Below, piece by piece: positions 41,671-50,452 of a stretch of 64,000 bases of DNA. Origin of the DNA: JAWVFK01 sp033856175 (lineage in GTDB: Bacteria; Actinomycetota; Thermoleophilia; Solirubrobacterales; 70-9); NCBI GenBank assembly GCA_033856175.1, contig JAWVFK010000041.1:124001-188000 (forward strand), written 5' to 3'. The translations under genes were made by a program, and so were the position numbers. The notes below the pieces were generated by a model, which had not been told where the DNA came from, made no database searches, and worked only from the letters and a program-made list of their open reading frames with translations. How positions within the stretch are numbered: position 1 is the stretch's first letter; each line of letters starts with the position of its first letter.

Positions 41671-43089
41671 ATGCGCTGTGTCCGTTTCGGTGGCTCATTT
41701 CTCGGCCTCGCTTTGATCGCCGCCGTGCCGGCGAGCGCCATGGCGCACTCCCCCGGTGAGCACCGTGCGGATTCAGGCAAGCCGATCCCAGCCAAGATCC
41801 AGCGCCTGCTCGGGGCCAGGGCGCACCGTGCCGGCGGCGGTCTCTACGAGGTGGCGATCCCCCACGGCGCCGACCTGCTGACCCACGGCCCCGACACCCG
41901 CGCCGAGATGGCCGCCGGCGATCGCGTCGTCGGCGCCGGCACGGCGGGCTCGGTCGGTTTCGCCGCCGGCGACGTCGAGCGGCCGCCGGTCTGCTCGACC
42001 GACTACTACCAGCGCGTCCTCTACGCCCATCCCCCGGGAGCCGACAGGCTCGCCTCGGTGAAGGCCAGCCTGCAGGCGGCGATGCGGCGCACCAACGCCG
42101 TCCTCAACCAGGACTCGCTCGACAGCGGCGGGCCGACCGCCGACTACAAGCTGCTCTGCGACTCCGCTGGCGGGATCAGGGTCGACGGGTTCACGACCAG
42201 CGCAAGCAGCTTCTCCGGCGTCGTCGCCGACGCCCGCGCCGCCGGCTACAACGCCGCCAGCGCCGACTACACGATCTTCCTCGACGTCTCGGATTCCTCC
42301 TACTGCGGCGTTGGCAGCTACGTAGACGACCAGCGCCTCTCGTCATCCAACGCCAACAACAGCGGCGGCCACTACGCGATCGCCTACAAGGGCTGCTGGT
42401 ACGACGAGACGCCGATGCACGAGAACGGGCACAACGAGGGCGCCGTCCAGCACGACGCGCCCTTCTCCTCGGGCGACGCTCACTGCTACGACGAGCTGGA
42501 CGTCATGTGTTACGACGACGCCGGCCCGCTGATTCCACTGTCGGGCCTGCTCTCGCGCTGCAGCGATCGCAATCACTTCGACTGCGGCCACGACTCCTAC
42601 TTCGACACGGCGCCTCAGGCCGGCGACTTCCTCGCCAGCCACTGGAACATCGGCTCGCCGCTGAACAGGTTCATCCAGCTCGGCAGCGCTGGGGACGGTG
42701 GCGGCGGAACGGTGACGCCGCCACCTTCGACGCCGAGCTATCCGACGATCTCGCTCGTAAATCGCCTGCCGATGTCGGCTCACAGCCTCGCCGTCGGCGG
42801 CTGGCGCTACTTCAAGCTGCGAATTCCGAGCCACAGCCGCTATCTCACCTTCAGCCTCAACGGCCCGGCCTGCGACGTCGCTGCCTGCCCGGCCCAGCTG
42901 GATCTCTACGTCGTCCGCGGTGGCAAGCCAACACTGACCCACGCGCGCTGCTCTTCGACGGGCTCCGGCTCGGACGAGCGCTGCCGGATCTTCAGGCCGC
43001 GCAGCGGCGTCTGGTACGCCGGCGTGCGAACGGCCGGCGGGTTGGCGGCGAGCGGCCTCTTCATGATCACCGGTAAGCACCGCGCCTGA
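41671..43089 (+). CDS. Secreted zinc metalloprotease-like protein with C-terminal beta-domain
   Basis: 472 aa. Signal peptide 1-25 (LGLALIAAVPASAMA). The zinc motif H250-E-N-G-H254 is in ETPMHENGHNEGAVQ, followed by DAHCYDELDVMCYDD, which could supply a Met-turn, as in metzincin-like peptidases. Several Cys suggest disulfides. Residues ~350-472 form a PPC-like beta-sandwich (LVNRLPMSAHSLAVGGWRYF...QLDLYVV...WYAGV) common in secreted peptidases. Catalysis is plausible but not shown. Confidence 0.75.
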   Translation: MRCVRFGGSFLGLALIAAVPASAMAHSPGEHRADSGKPIPAKIQRLLGARAHRAGGGLYEVAIPHGADLLTHGPDTRAEMAAGDRVVGAGTAGSVGFAAGDVERPPVCSTDYYQRVLYAHPPGADRLASVKASLQAAMRRTNAVLNQDSLDSGGPTADYKLLCDSAGGIRVDGFTTSASSFSGVVADARAAGYNAASADYTIFLDVSDSSYCGVGSYVDDQRLSSSNANNSGGHYAIAYKGCWYDETPMHENGHNEGAVQHDAPFSSGDAHCYDELDVMCYDDAGPLIPLSGLLSRCSDRNHFDCGHDSYFDTAPQAGDFLASHWNIGSPLNRFIQLGSAGDGGGGTVTPPPSTPSYPTISLVNRLPMSAHSLAVGGWRYFKLRIPSHSRYLTFSLNGPACDVAACPAQLDLYVVRGGKPTLTHARCSSTGSGSDERCRIFRPRSGVWYAGVRTAGGLAASGLFMITGKHRA

Positions 43090-43119
43090 GCGCCCGCAGG
43101 TCCGGCCGGACGGCTCGGG

Positions 43120-43125
43120 TAACCT
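43120..43125 (+). promoter_or_regulatory. -10 box of the DUF6458-like gene
   Basis: TAACCT, seven bases before the GTG at 43133. Confidence 0.4.
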
Positions 43126-43132
43126 GCCGCCG

Positions 43133-43348
43133 GTGAGCATCGCTGGATCGATCTTCCTCGTCGCCGCCGGCGCCATCCTGCGCTACGCGGTCACGTTCGA
43201 GATCAGCGGCGTCGACCGCGAGGCCGTCGGCCTGATCCTGATGATCGCCGGCTTCGCCGGTCTCGCCTTCTCCCTGCTGTTCGAGCTGATCTCGTCAGAC
43301 CGCGACCGCAACCGCCCGCCCGACGACCGCACCCGCCGCCTGCGCTGA
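43133..43348 (+). CDS. Small two-helix membrane protein (DUF6458-like)
   Basis: 71 aa from GTG. Two hydrophobic helices (GSIFLVAAGAILRYAVTF and AVGLILMIAGFAGLAFSLLF) separated by a short charged turn, then an Arg/Asp-rich tail. This matches small actinobacterial membrane proteins of unknown function. The end is convergent with the MMPL gene, 14 bp apart. Confidence 0.75.
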   Translation: MSIAGSIFLVAAGAILRYAVTFEISGVDREAVGLILMIAGFAGLAFSLLFELISSDRDRNRPPDDRTRRLR

Positions 43349-43362
43349 GGTCTGGTCCGGGG

Positions 43363-45675
43363 CTACGCCTCGGTGAGGCCGAAGCGCTCGTGGAGGCGGC
43401 GCAGCGGCTTCGGCGCCCACCAGTTCCAGCGGCCGAGCAGGCACATCAGCGAGGGCACGAGCAGGGCGCGGACGATCGTCGCGTCGAGGGCCACGGCGGC
43501 CGCCACGCCGATCGAGAACTCCTTGATGAAGATGATCTTCGAGGTCGAGAAGCCGAGCACGGCGACGCAGAGCAGCAGGGCGGCGGCGGTGATCAGCCTG
43601 CCGGTGCGCTCCATGCCGATCGCGACCGCCTCGTTGTTGCCGACGCCGGCGTCGTAGGCCTCCTTGATCCGCGTCAGCAGGAAGACGCCGTAGTCGGTCG
43701 AGAGGCCGAAGGCGACGGCAAATAGCAGCAGCGCGTTCGAGCTGTCGACGCCGCCGAAGCCCTCGTAGGAGAGCAGTGACTCGAAGCGGCCGTCCTGGAA
43801 GACGAGGACGAGGATGCCGAAGGCCGAGCTGATCGTCAGCAGGTTCATGATCAACGCCTTGATCGGCAGGATCACCGAGCCGGTCATCAGGAAGAGGACG
43901 CCGAGCGTGACGACGGCGATGATCGCCAGCATCAGCGGCAGGTGGCTGACCAGGCTCGCGTTCTGGTCGATGAAGCGGCCGGCGCTGCCGCCGACGTTGA
44001 CGGCGAACGGGGGGTCGAGGTTGCGAATGTCGCGGACCAGCTGCTGAGTCGAGTCGGCGAAGTGCTCGTGGCGGTAGAAGACGTTGATCTGGCGGACGCC
44101 GTGACCGGCCGTGACCGGCGGCGTGACCTGCTCGACATCGCCGAGGTGGCGCAGGTGCTTCTGGTAGGCGGCGAGCTGGCGCGGCTTCGCGCCCCTGTCG
44201 ACCTCGATCTGGATCGGGTCGGTGCGGTTGGCGGGGAAGCGCGTCTGCAGCACGTGGTCGACCTGACGAGCGCTGGCCGAGGCCGGCAGCACGCGGGCGT
44301 CGGCGAAGTTCCAGTTGACGCGCAGGAAGGGCAGCCCGGCGGCGATCATCACCGCGGCCGCCGCCAGGGCGATGATCGCCGGGCGCGCCATGACGACGCG
44401 CGAGAGCCGGTACCAGACCCCATGCGTTGCCGGCCGCAGCGTCGCCTCGCCGCGGCGCTGCAGCGCTCGCGGCGCCAGCGAGTCGATGCGGTCGCCCAGC
44501 AGCCAGAGCACCGCCGGCAGGATCGTCAGTGAGACGCCGGCGGCGAAGAGGGCGACCAGGGTGCCGCCGACCCCCATCGAGTAGAGGAAGCGCTGGGGGA
44601 AGATCAGCAGCGAGGCGAGCGAGCCGGCAACCGTCAGGCCGCTGAAGAGCACGGTGCGGCCCGCCGTGCGCATCGTCCGCCGCAGCGCCGCCTGCGCCGT
44701 CGTCCCCGCCCGCGCCAGCTCTTCGCGATAGCGCGAGACGACGAAGAGGCTGTAGTCGATCGCCAGGCCGAGGCCGACCGCGGTGACGAGGTTGACGGCG
44801 AAGATCGAGAGGTCGGTCACCTCGGCGACGAGCCGCAGGCCCAGCAGCGCGCCGACGATCGCCAGCGCCCCGGTCAGCGGTGGCAGCGCGGCGGCGATCA
44901 GGCCGCGGAAGACCCAGAACGAGAGCAGGAAGAGCAGCGGGAAGACGATCATCTCGGCGATCCGCAGGTCGTGCTCGACCTGCTTGTTGATCTGCTCGTA
45001 GGCGACGGCGATGCCCCCCAGCTGGACGCCGGGGCCGAGCCGCTCGAGTCGCCGCCCCATCGCCGTGGCGGAGTCCTGCTTGACGTCGTCGGCGGTGGGG
45101 TGGCGGAAGAAACCGAGGACGTAGGTCAGGCGCCCGTCCTTGGAGACCATGCCCGGCAGCGGACCGCTGGCCTTGCGGTTCTGATCCTTGCGGTTCTGAT
45201 CTTTGCGGTTCTGATCCTGGCTGCCGCCCGGAGCCACTGGCGCGATGCTGGCCGTGCGGACGATGTGGGGATCGGCGGCGACGACCTGCTCGGCCGAGCG
45301 GACGAGCTTCACCGTCGCCGGCGAGCGAGCGGCGCTCTTGCCCTTGCCGTGAACGAGGACGACGACGCCGGGCTCGGAATCCGCACCGGCGGCGGCGCCA
45401 AGCCGATCACGGGCGACGATGCTCTCGGTCGCCGGGTCATCGAAGCCGAACGGCATCAGCACCTTGAAGACGGAGCCGCCGATCGCCCCGCCGACGATGA
45501 AGAAGATCGCGGCGATCGCGACGATGCGCTTGGCCCGGCGGGCGATCAGCTCGGCGAGCGAGTCGAAGCGGGTGAAGGGCTCCGGCGCAGGAGGCGGTGC
45601 CGGGGGTGGCGGCGGCGGTCCCTGGACGAATGGGAGGCGGTTGAGCAGCGGGACGCGGGCGAGAAAACCCAGCAC
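43363..45675 (-). CDS. MMPL-family RND transporter
   Basis: 770 aa from GTG 45675, 11 bp after the GH3 stop, with GAGGTAGG upstream. A Pro-rich cytoplasmic start precedes helix 1; two halves each have one helix, a large extracytoplasmic domain and five helices. GLGLAIDYSLFVVSRYREEL in the first half and AFGLSTDYGVFLLTRIKEAY in the second hold the proton-relay Asp-Tyr pairs of MMPL proteins. Exports lipids or glycolipids in relatives; the cargo here is unknown. A 15-bp DNA triplication at 45171-45215 encodes a QNRKD repeat in the first porter domain. Confidence 0.9.
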   Translation of the reverse strand: MLGFLARVPLLNRLPFVQGPPPPPPAPPPAPEPFTRFDSLAELIARRAKRIVAIAAIFFIVGGAIGGSVFKVLMPFGFDDPATESIVARDRLGAAAGADSEPGVVVLVHGKGKSAARSPATVKLVRSAEQVVAADPHIVRTASIAPVAPGGSQDQNRKDQNRKDQNRKASGPLPGMVSKDGRLTYVLGFFRHPTADDVKQDSATAMGRRLERLGPGVQLGGIAVAYEQINKQVEHDLRIAEMIVFPLLFLLSFWVFRGLIAAALPPLTGALAIVGALLGLRLVAEVTDLSIFAVNLVTAVGLGLAIDYSLFVVSRYREELARAGTTAQAALRRTMRTAGRTVLFSGLTVAGSLASLLIFPQRFLYSMGVGGTLVALFAAGVSLTILPAVLWLLGDRIDSLAPRALQRRGEATLRPATHGVWYRLSRVVMARPAIIALAAAAVMIAAGLPFLRVNWNFADARVLPASASARQVDHVLQTRFPANRTDPIQIEVDRGAKPRQLAAYQKHLRHLGDVEQVTPPVTAGHGVRQINVFYRHEHFADSTQQLVRDIRNLDPPFAVNVGGSAGRFIDQNASLVSHLPLMLAIIAVVTLGVLFLMTGSVILPIKALIMNLLTISSAFGILVLVFQDGRFESLLSYEGFGGVDSSNALLLFAVAFGLSTDYGVFLLTRIKEAYDAGVGNNEAVAIGMERTGRLITAAALLLCVAVLGFSTSKIIFIKEFSIGVAAAVALDATIVRALLVPSLMCLLGRWNWWAPKPLRRLHERFGLTEA
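45171..45215 (-). repeat. Three 15-bp tandem units inside the MMPL gene
   Basis: Two identical units and one with a single change. They encode a repeated Asp-Gln-Asn-Arg-Lys pentapeptide in an extracytoplasmic domain. Probably slippage-prone; the frame is kept because each unit is five codons. Confidence 0.8.
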
Positions 45676-45686
45676 GGGCGGGGAAC

Positions 45687-46829
45687 CTACCTCAGCCGGC
45701 CGAGCCGTAGTGTGAGCTGCAGCACTCTCGCGGCCGCGATGTCGAGGCGGCCCTCCTCGAGGCTGCCGTCGGCGAGCGCCCGCGTCATCGCCGTTCGCGC
45801 TGCCTGACCTTGCCCTGGTCTTTCGATCAGCACGAGGTCGGCGCCCGCGGCGATCGCCTGCGGCGCCGCCTTGGCGCCGCTGCCGCGGCCGATCGCGCCG
45901 GCGCCGAGGTCGTCGGTGATCGCCACGCCGCGAAAGCGAAGGCGCTGGCGCAGCAGCTTCGTCGCGATCTCGGCCGACAACGATCCGGGCGTCGCCGCGT
46001 CGAAGGCGGCATAGAAGGCGTTCGACAGAACGATCGCCGGCGCGCCGGCCGAGATCGCGCCGCGGTAGGGGGCCAGGTCGTCGGCGAGGATCGTCTCCTC
46101 CGGCGAGCCGACCGTCGCCGGGCCGACGTCGGTGTCCTGCGAGGCGCCGCCGAGACCCGGGAACCGCCCCGGCGCGCAGCCGATGCGCGCCTTCTGGCAG
46201 CCGATCAGCGCCGCCCGCGTCAGCGCCCGGACGACGGCCGGGTCGTCGCCAAAGGAGAGATCCGCGTATGGGCTGGCCGGGATGGCGACGTCGACGGCGG
46301 GGAAGAGGTTGAGGTCGACGCCGAGCCCGTGCAGCGCTCTGCCTGCCTGAAGCGACCAGGCCTCGGCGAGCTTCGGCACGGCGCGGGCGCCGATGCTGAT
46401 CGCGAGCTTGCGCGGCGGCAGCTGGCCGAACGTGCGGCCGCCGCCGCCCTGCTGCGAGGTGACGATCAGCGGCGCCAGGCGGTGGCGAGCTGAGCCCGCC
46501 GCCCTGATCGAGCTGACGAGGGCACGGGTGCCGCGGGCGCCGCTCCAGTTGGCGGTGCCGAGGTAGACGCCGCCAATGCTGTCCTTGCGCAGCTCCTTCA
46601 GCAGCGAGGCCGAGCGGCCCCGGCCGGAGAACCCGAGCAGCAGGACGCGGTCGATCTTCTGGCGCGTGCTCATCCGGTGGACGCGTTGGCGGATCTGCTT
46701 CGGGAAGCCGGCGACCGGGGCGCGATCGTGGCGGCTCAGCGGCCGCTCGACGACGAGGTAGGCGCAGCCGGCGATCGCAACCAGCACCAGCAGCCGCCGC
46801 AGCCACACTCGCCCCTTCCGCCCGTCCAC
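45687..46829 (-). CDS. Degenerate glycoside hydrolase family 3-like protein
   Basis: 380 aa with an N-terminal membrane helix (WLRRLLVLVAIAGCAYLVVE). The TIM-barrel order of NagZ-like GH3 enzymes is visible: KIDRVLLLGFSG, VTSQQGGGGRTFG, GVDLNLFPAVDVAIP, PGRFPGLGGASQDTD, VAITDDLGAGAI. The nucleophile Asp is kept (ITDD). The KH of KHFPGHG and the following catalytic His are replaced (GRFPGLG) and DQEGG is SQQGG. Activity is doubtful. It precedes the MMPL gene by 11 bp, so the two probably work at the same membrane. Confidence 0.75.
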   Translation of the reverse strand: MDGRKGRVWLRRLLVLVAIAGCAYLVVERPLSRHDRAPVAGFPKQIRQRVHRMSTRQKIDRVLLLGFSGRGRSASLLKELRKDSIGGVYLGTANWSGARGTRALVSSIRAAGSARHRLAPLIVTSQQGGGGRTFGQLPPRKLAISIGARAVPKLAEAWSLQAGRALHGLGVDLNLFPAVDVAIPASPYADLSFGDDPAVVRALTRAALIGCQKARIGCAPGRFPGLGGASQDTDVGPATVGSPEETILADDLAPYRGAISAGAPAIVLSNAFYAAFDAATPGSLSAEIATKLLRQRLRFRGVAITDDLGAGAIGRGSGAKAAPQAIAAGADLVLIERPGQGQAARTAMTRALADGSLEEGRLDIAAARVLQLTLRLGRLR

Positions 46830-46851
46830 GCCGGGGAAGATATCTCGGCCT

Positions 46852-46857
46852 TATCCT
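46852..46857 (+). promoter_or_regulatory. -10 box of the lysC operon
   Basis: TATCCT, seven bases before the ATG at 46865; leaderless. There is no space for a lysine riboswitch. Confidence 0.4.
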
Positions 46858-46864
46858 CAACCGG

Positions 46865-48139
46865 ATGAGCGATCTCGTCGTGATGAAGTTCGGCGGCACC
46901 TCCGTCGCCGACGCCGAGCGGATCAAACGCGCCGCTGAGCGCATCGTCGCCGCGCGCGAAGCGGGCAATGACGTCGTCGCCGTTCTCTCGGCGCGCGGCA
47001 AGACCACCGACGAGCTGACCGAGATGGCCTTCGAGGTCTCCGACCGACCGGCGCCGCGCGAGATGGACATGCTGCTTTCGACCGGCGAGCGGATCTCCTG
47101 CGCCCTCTGCGCGATGGCGATCGACGCGCTCGGACACGAGGCGATCTCGCTGACGGGGTCCCAGGCGGGGATCGTCACCGACTCCTCGCACACGAAGGCG
47201 CGGATCATCGACGTCCGCGCCGAGCGCATCCGCGAGGCGCTGGAGGGCGGCCGGATCGTCCTCGTCGCCGGCTTCCAGGGGGTCTCGACCGAGAGCCGTG
47301 ACGTCACCACGCTCGGCCGCGGCGGCTCCGACACGACCGCCGTCGCCCTCGCGGCGGCGCTCGGCGCCACCGTCTGCGAGATCTACACCGACGTCGCCGG
47401 CGTCTACAGCGCCGATCCGCGGATCGTCCCCGACGCGCGCAAGCTGGCGGTCGTCTCCTACGAGGAGATGCTCGAGATGGCCTCCTCGGGCGCGCGCGTG
47501 CTGCAGCTGCGCTCGGTCGAGTATGCGCGCAACCACGACGTCCGCATCCACTGCCGCAGCTCGTTCGAGGACGGCCCCGGTACCCTCGTCGTCTCCGAGC
47601 AGGAGACCATGGAGCGACCGTTCGTAACAGCCGTCACCCACGCCGACGACGAGGCGCGCGTCACGCTGACCGGGTTGCGCGACGAGCCCGGCGTGGCCGG
47701 CAGGGTCTTCGAGGCGCTGGCCGGGGCCAACGTCAACGTCGACATGATCATCCAGAACGAGCCCGTCGCCGACGACGACAGCGCCGACCTCTCGTTCACG
47801 GTCGTGCGCAGTGACCTCGACGCGGCGACCTCGGCGCTTGAGGGACTCGGCGTCAGCGCCGGCATCCAGACCGACGACCGCATCGGCAAGGTCTCGATCG
47901 TCGGCGCCGGCATGCGCAGCCATCCCGGCGTCGCCGCCAAGGTGTTCCGGACGATCGGCGACGCCGGGATCAACATCGAGATGATCTCGACCTCCCCGAT
48001 CAAGATCTCCTGCGTGATCTCCGCCGACGCCGTGCCGGCTGCCGTCAAGGCGCTGCACGAGGCTTTCGAGCTCGGCGAGGACGCTGTCCGGCGCGAGGAT
48101 CCGACCGGCGAGCAGCATCGCCCCCGCGTCGCCGGGTGA
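46865..48139 (+). CDS. lysC: Aspartate kinase
   Basis: 424 aa. Kinase domain: VMKFGGTSVADAERIKRAA at the N-terminus, LGRGGSDTTAVALAAAL, YTDVAGVYSADPRIVP. Two C-terminal ACT domains (~265-400) provide feedback control by lysine/threonine (VTLTGLRDEPGVAGRVFEAL, KVSIVGAGMRSHPGVAAKVF, EMISTSPIKISCVI). First step of the aspartate pathway to Lys, Thr, Met and diaminopimelate. 16 bp upstream of asd. Confidence 0.95.
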   Translation: MSDLVVMKFGGTSVADAERIKRAAERIVAAREAGNDVVAVLSARGKTTDELTEMAFEVSDRPAPREMDMLLSTGERISCALCAMAIDALGHEAISLTGSQAGIVTDSSHTKARIIDVRAERIREALEGGRIVLVAGFQGVSTESRDVTTLGRGGSDTTAVALAAALGATVCEIYTDVAGVYSADPRIVPDARKLAVVSYEEMLEMASSGARVLQLRSVEYARNHDVRIHCRSSFEDGPGTLVVSEQETMERPFVTAVTHADDEARVTLTGLRDEPGVAGRVFEALAGANVNVDMIIQNEPVADDDSADLSFTVVRSDLDAATSALEGLGVSAGIQTDDRIGKVSIVGAGMRSHPGVAAKVFRTIGDAGINIEMISTSPIKISCVISADAVPAAVKALHEAFELGEDAVRREDPTGEQHRPRVAG

Positions 48140-48155
48140 CGGGGGCGATCGGCGC

Positions 48156-49190
48156 ATGAGCGACGGCCGCTACAGGGTCGGCGTCGTCGGCGCGACCGGC
48201 GCCGTCGGCTCGACGATCCTCCAGGTGCTCGCCGAGCGCGGATTTCCCGTTGGCGAGCTACGGCCTTTCGCGTCGCCGCGATCGGCCGGGCGCGAGGTCT
48301 CCTTCGCCGGGCGGCGCTACCCCTGCGTGGCGCTCAGCGACAGCTCGATCGAGGATCTCGACCTCGTCATCTCCTCCGCCGGCGGCGCGATCAGCGCCGA
48401 GTGGGCGCCGCGCTTCGTCGAGGCCGGCGCGACAGTCGTCGACAACACCAGCCACTGGCGGATGGACCCCGAGGTTCCGCTCGTGATCCCCGAGGTCAAC
48501 CCGGAGGCGGCCGATGCCCACAAGGGCATCCTCGCCAACCCCAACTGCTCGACGATGCAGATGGTCGTCGCCCTGGCGCCGCTGCACGCCGCGGCGACGA
48601 TCGAGCGGATTGTGGTCTCGACCTACCAGTCGGTCTCGGGCACCGGGAACCGTGCGATCGAGGAGCTCCGCAGCCAGTCGCGGGCCGTGCTCGAGGGCGG
48701 TGAGGTCCGGGCCGAGGTCTATCCGCACCAGATCGCCTTCAACGTCCTGCCCCAGGTGGAGGTCTTCGGCGAGGGCGACGACTACACGACCGAGGAGCGC
48801 AAGATGATGGCCGAGACGCGCAAGATCCTCGGCGCCGGCGACGAGCTGGCGATCTCCGCGACCTGCGCTCGCGTTCCCGTCTTCAGCGGCCACTCCGAGT
48901 CGATCAACGTTCAGACCGCGCGCGACGTCGCGCCGGAGGAGCTGCGGACGCTGCTGGCCTCGGCGCCGGGCGTCGTCGTCATCGACACGCCCGCCGACGG
49001 CCTCTACCCGCTGGCGACGGTCGCCGCCGGCCAGGACTCGGTGCTCGTTGGCCGGATCCGCCGCGACCCCGGCGCCGAGCGCACGCTCAACCTCTGGGTC
49101 GTCGGCGACAACCTGCGCAAGGGGGCGGCGACGAACGCCGTCCAGGTCGCCGAGCTGCTCGCCGAGCGCGGGCTGCTGAAGCGCGGCTGA
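48156..49190 (+). CDS. asd: Aspartate-semialdehyde dehydrogenase
   Basis: 344 aa. NADP motif GVVGATGAVGSTIL, SAGGAISAEWAPRF, catalytic Cys in NPNCSTMQMVVAL, STYQSVSGTGNRAIEEL, and the active-site His in RVPVFSGHSESINVQT. Second step of the aspartate pathway, following lysC in the same operon. Confidence 0.95.
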   Translation: MSDGRYRVGVVGATGAVGSTILQVLAERGFPVGELRPFASPRSAGREVSFAGRRYPCVALSDSSIEDLDLVISSAGGAISAEWAPRFVEAGATVVDNTSHWRMDPEVPLVIPEVNPEAADAHKGILANPNCSTMQMVVALAPLHAAATIERIVVSTYQSVSGTGNRAIEELRSQSRAVLEGGEVRAEVYPHQIAFNVLPQVEVFGEGDDYTTEERKMMAETRKILGAGDELAISATCARVPVFSGHSESINVQTARDVAPEELRTLLASAPGVVVIDTPADGLYPLATVAAGQDSVLVGRIRRDPGAERTLNLWVVGDNLRKGAATNAVQVAELLAERGLLKRG

Positions 49191-49224
49191 GACCAGCCGC
49201 CAAGCCCGCCTCCGCCCGCCGGGC

Positions 49225-49230
49225 TAGCCT
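49225..49230 (+). promoter_or_regulatory. -10 box of the antiporter gene
   Basis: TAGCCT, six bases before the ATG at 49237. Confidence 0.4.
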
Positions 49231-49236
49231 GCGCCG

Positions 49237-50445
49237 ATGGATCTCGGCCTCGGCGACGCGCTGCTCATCTTCGGCACCCTGCTGACGATCGCCGCGGCGC
49301 TGTCAGGGCTGATGCGCGGCACCGTGCTCTCGATCTCGGTCCTCGCCGTCGCCCTCGGTATCGGCCTCGCCACGACCGGCGTCGTCAGCGTCGATCCCCG
49401 CAACGGCGGCATCGTCGACCTGATCACGCTGGCGATCGTGCTGACGCTGTTCTCCGACGGGCTCTTCGTCGATCGCGAGCTGCTGACCGTGCACTGGGGG
49501 CCGGTGACCCGGGCGATCGTCCTGGCGATGCCGCTGACGCTGGCGATGCTCGGGCTCTTCGGCAAGGCGCTGTTCCCCGAGCTCACCTGGGCCGAGGCCT
49601 TCCTCCTCGCCGCGGTGCTGACGCCGACCGATCCCGTCGTCACCTCGTCGGTGGTGACCTCGGTCAGGGTCCCGGAGAACGTTCGCCACACGCTCAACCT
49701 CGAGAGCGGCCTCAACGACGGCCTGGCGCTGCCCTTCGTCCTCTTCTTCCTCACCTTCGCCGAGCCGACCGGCGCCGCCGCGCCCGAGGGCCTGCGGGTC
49801 ATCGGCGAAGCCGCCTTCGGCGCCGTCGTCGGAATCGCCCTCGGCGTGCTCGGCGGCCGGATGCACGACCGCCTGCCCGGCGGCGGCATCACCGCCCGCT
49901 ACGAGGGCATCTACGCGATCGGCATCGGCCTCGCCGCCTTCGGGCTCGCCGACGTCACCTTCGGCAACGGGCTGATCGCCGCCTTCGTCGCCGGCGTCGC
50001 CCTCGGCGCGGTCGAGCACGACATCCCCGAGTCGTTCGTCGTCTTCTCCGAGAACCTCAGCGCGATCTCGCAGGTGCTGACCTTTTTCGTCTTCGGCGCG
50101 CTGATCGTCGCCACCGGCTACGACGGCGACGTTTGGCGTCTCGCGCTCTTCATCGCCCTGGCGCTGCTCGTCGCCCGCCCGGCGGCGATCTTCGCTTCCT
50201 ACGTCAGCAGCGGCTTCCCCCGCGCCCAGAAGGCATTCGTCGCCTGGTTCGGGCCAAAGGGGGTGGCCTCGATGCTCTTCGGCCTCTACGTGCTCAAGTC
50301 CGAGGTGCCCCACGGCTCGCTGATCTTCGACGTCGTCGCCTTCACGATCCTCGCCTCGATCGTCGCCCACGGGCTGACCGACACCGTCGGCGCCGGCTGG
50401 GTCGAGCGCCGCTCGCGCGGACGCGCCGGCCAGATGACTGGCTAG
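49237..50445 (+). CDS. Cation:proton antiporter (CPA1/NhaP-type)
   Basis: 402 aa, about 12 helices. Ion-site motif AVLTPTDPVVTSSVV and, in helix 6, NLESGLNDGLALPFV (Asn-Asp pair) are typical of CPA1 exchangers. GPKGVASMLFGLYVL near 345 is the conserved late helix. Expected to exchange Na+ or K+ for H+. No regulatory C-terminal domain. Has its own promoter after asd. Confidence 0.88.
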   Translation: MDLGLGDALLIFGTLLTIAAALSGLMRGTVLSISVLAVALGIGLATTGVVSVDPRNGGIVDLITLAIVLTLFSDGLFVDRELLTVHWGPVTRAIVLAMPLTLAMLGLFGKALFPELTWAEAFLLAAVLTPTDPVVTSSVVTSVRVPENVRHTLNLESGLNDGLALPFVLFFLTFAEPTGAAAPEGLRVIGEAAFGAVVGIALGVLGGRMHDRLPGGGITARYEGIYAIGIGLAAFGLADVTFGNGLIAAFVAGVALGAVEHDIPESFVVFSENLSAISQVLTFFVFGALIVATGYDGDVWRLALFIALALLVARPAAIFASYVSSGFPRAQKAFVAWFGPKGVASMLFGLYVLKSEVPHGSLIFDVVAFTILASIVAHGLTDTVGAGWVERRSRGRAGQMTG

Positions 50446-50452
50446 AGACCGG

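Noticed and set aside
46829..46865. Lysine riboswitch before lysC
   Set aside because: Only 35 bp separate lysC from the divergent gene and a -10 box sits seven bases before the ATG.
43363..47370. A 1,335-residue fused reading frame ending in the MMPL transporter
   Set aside because: Its first ~565 codons are antisense to lysC and shadow the GH3 gene in another frame; the MMPL protein starts at GTG 45675.
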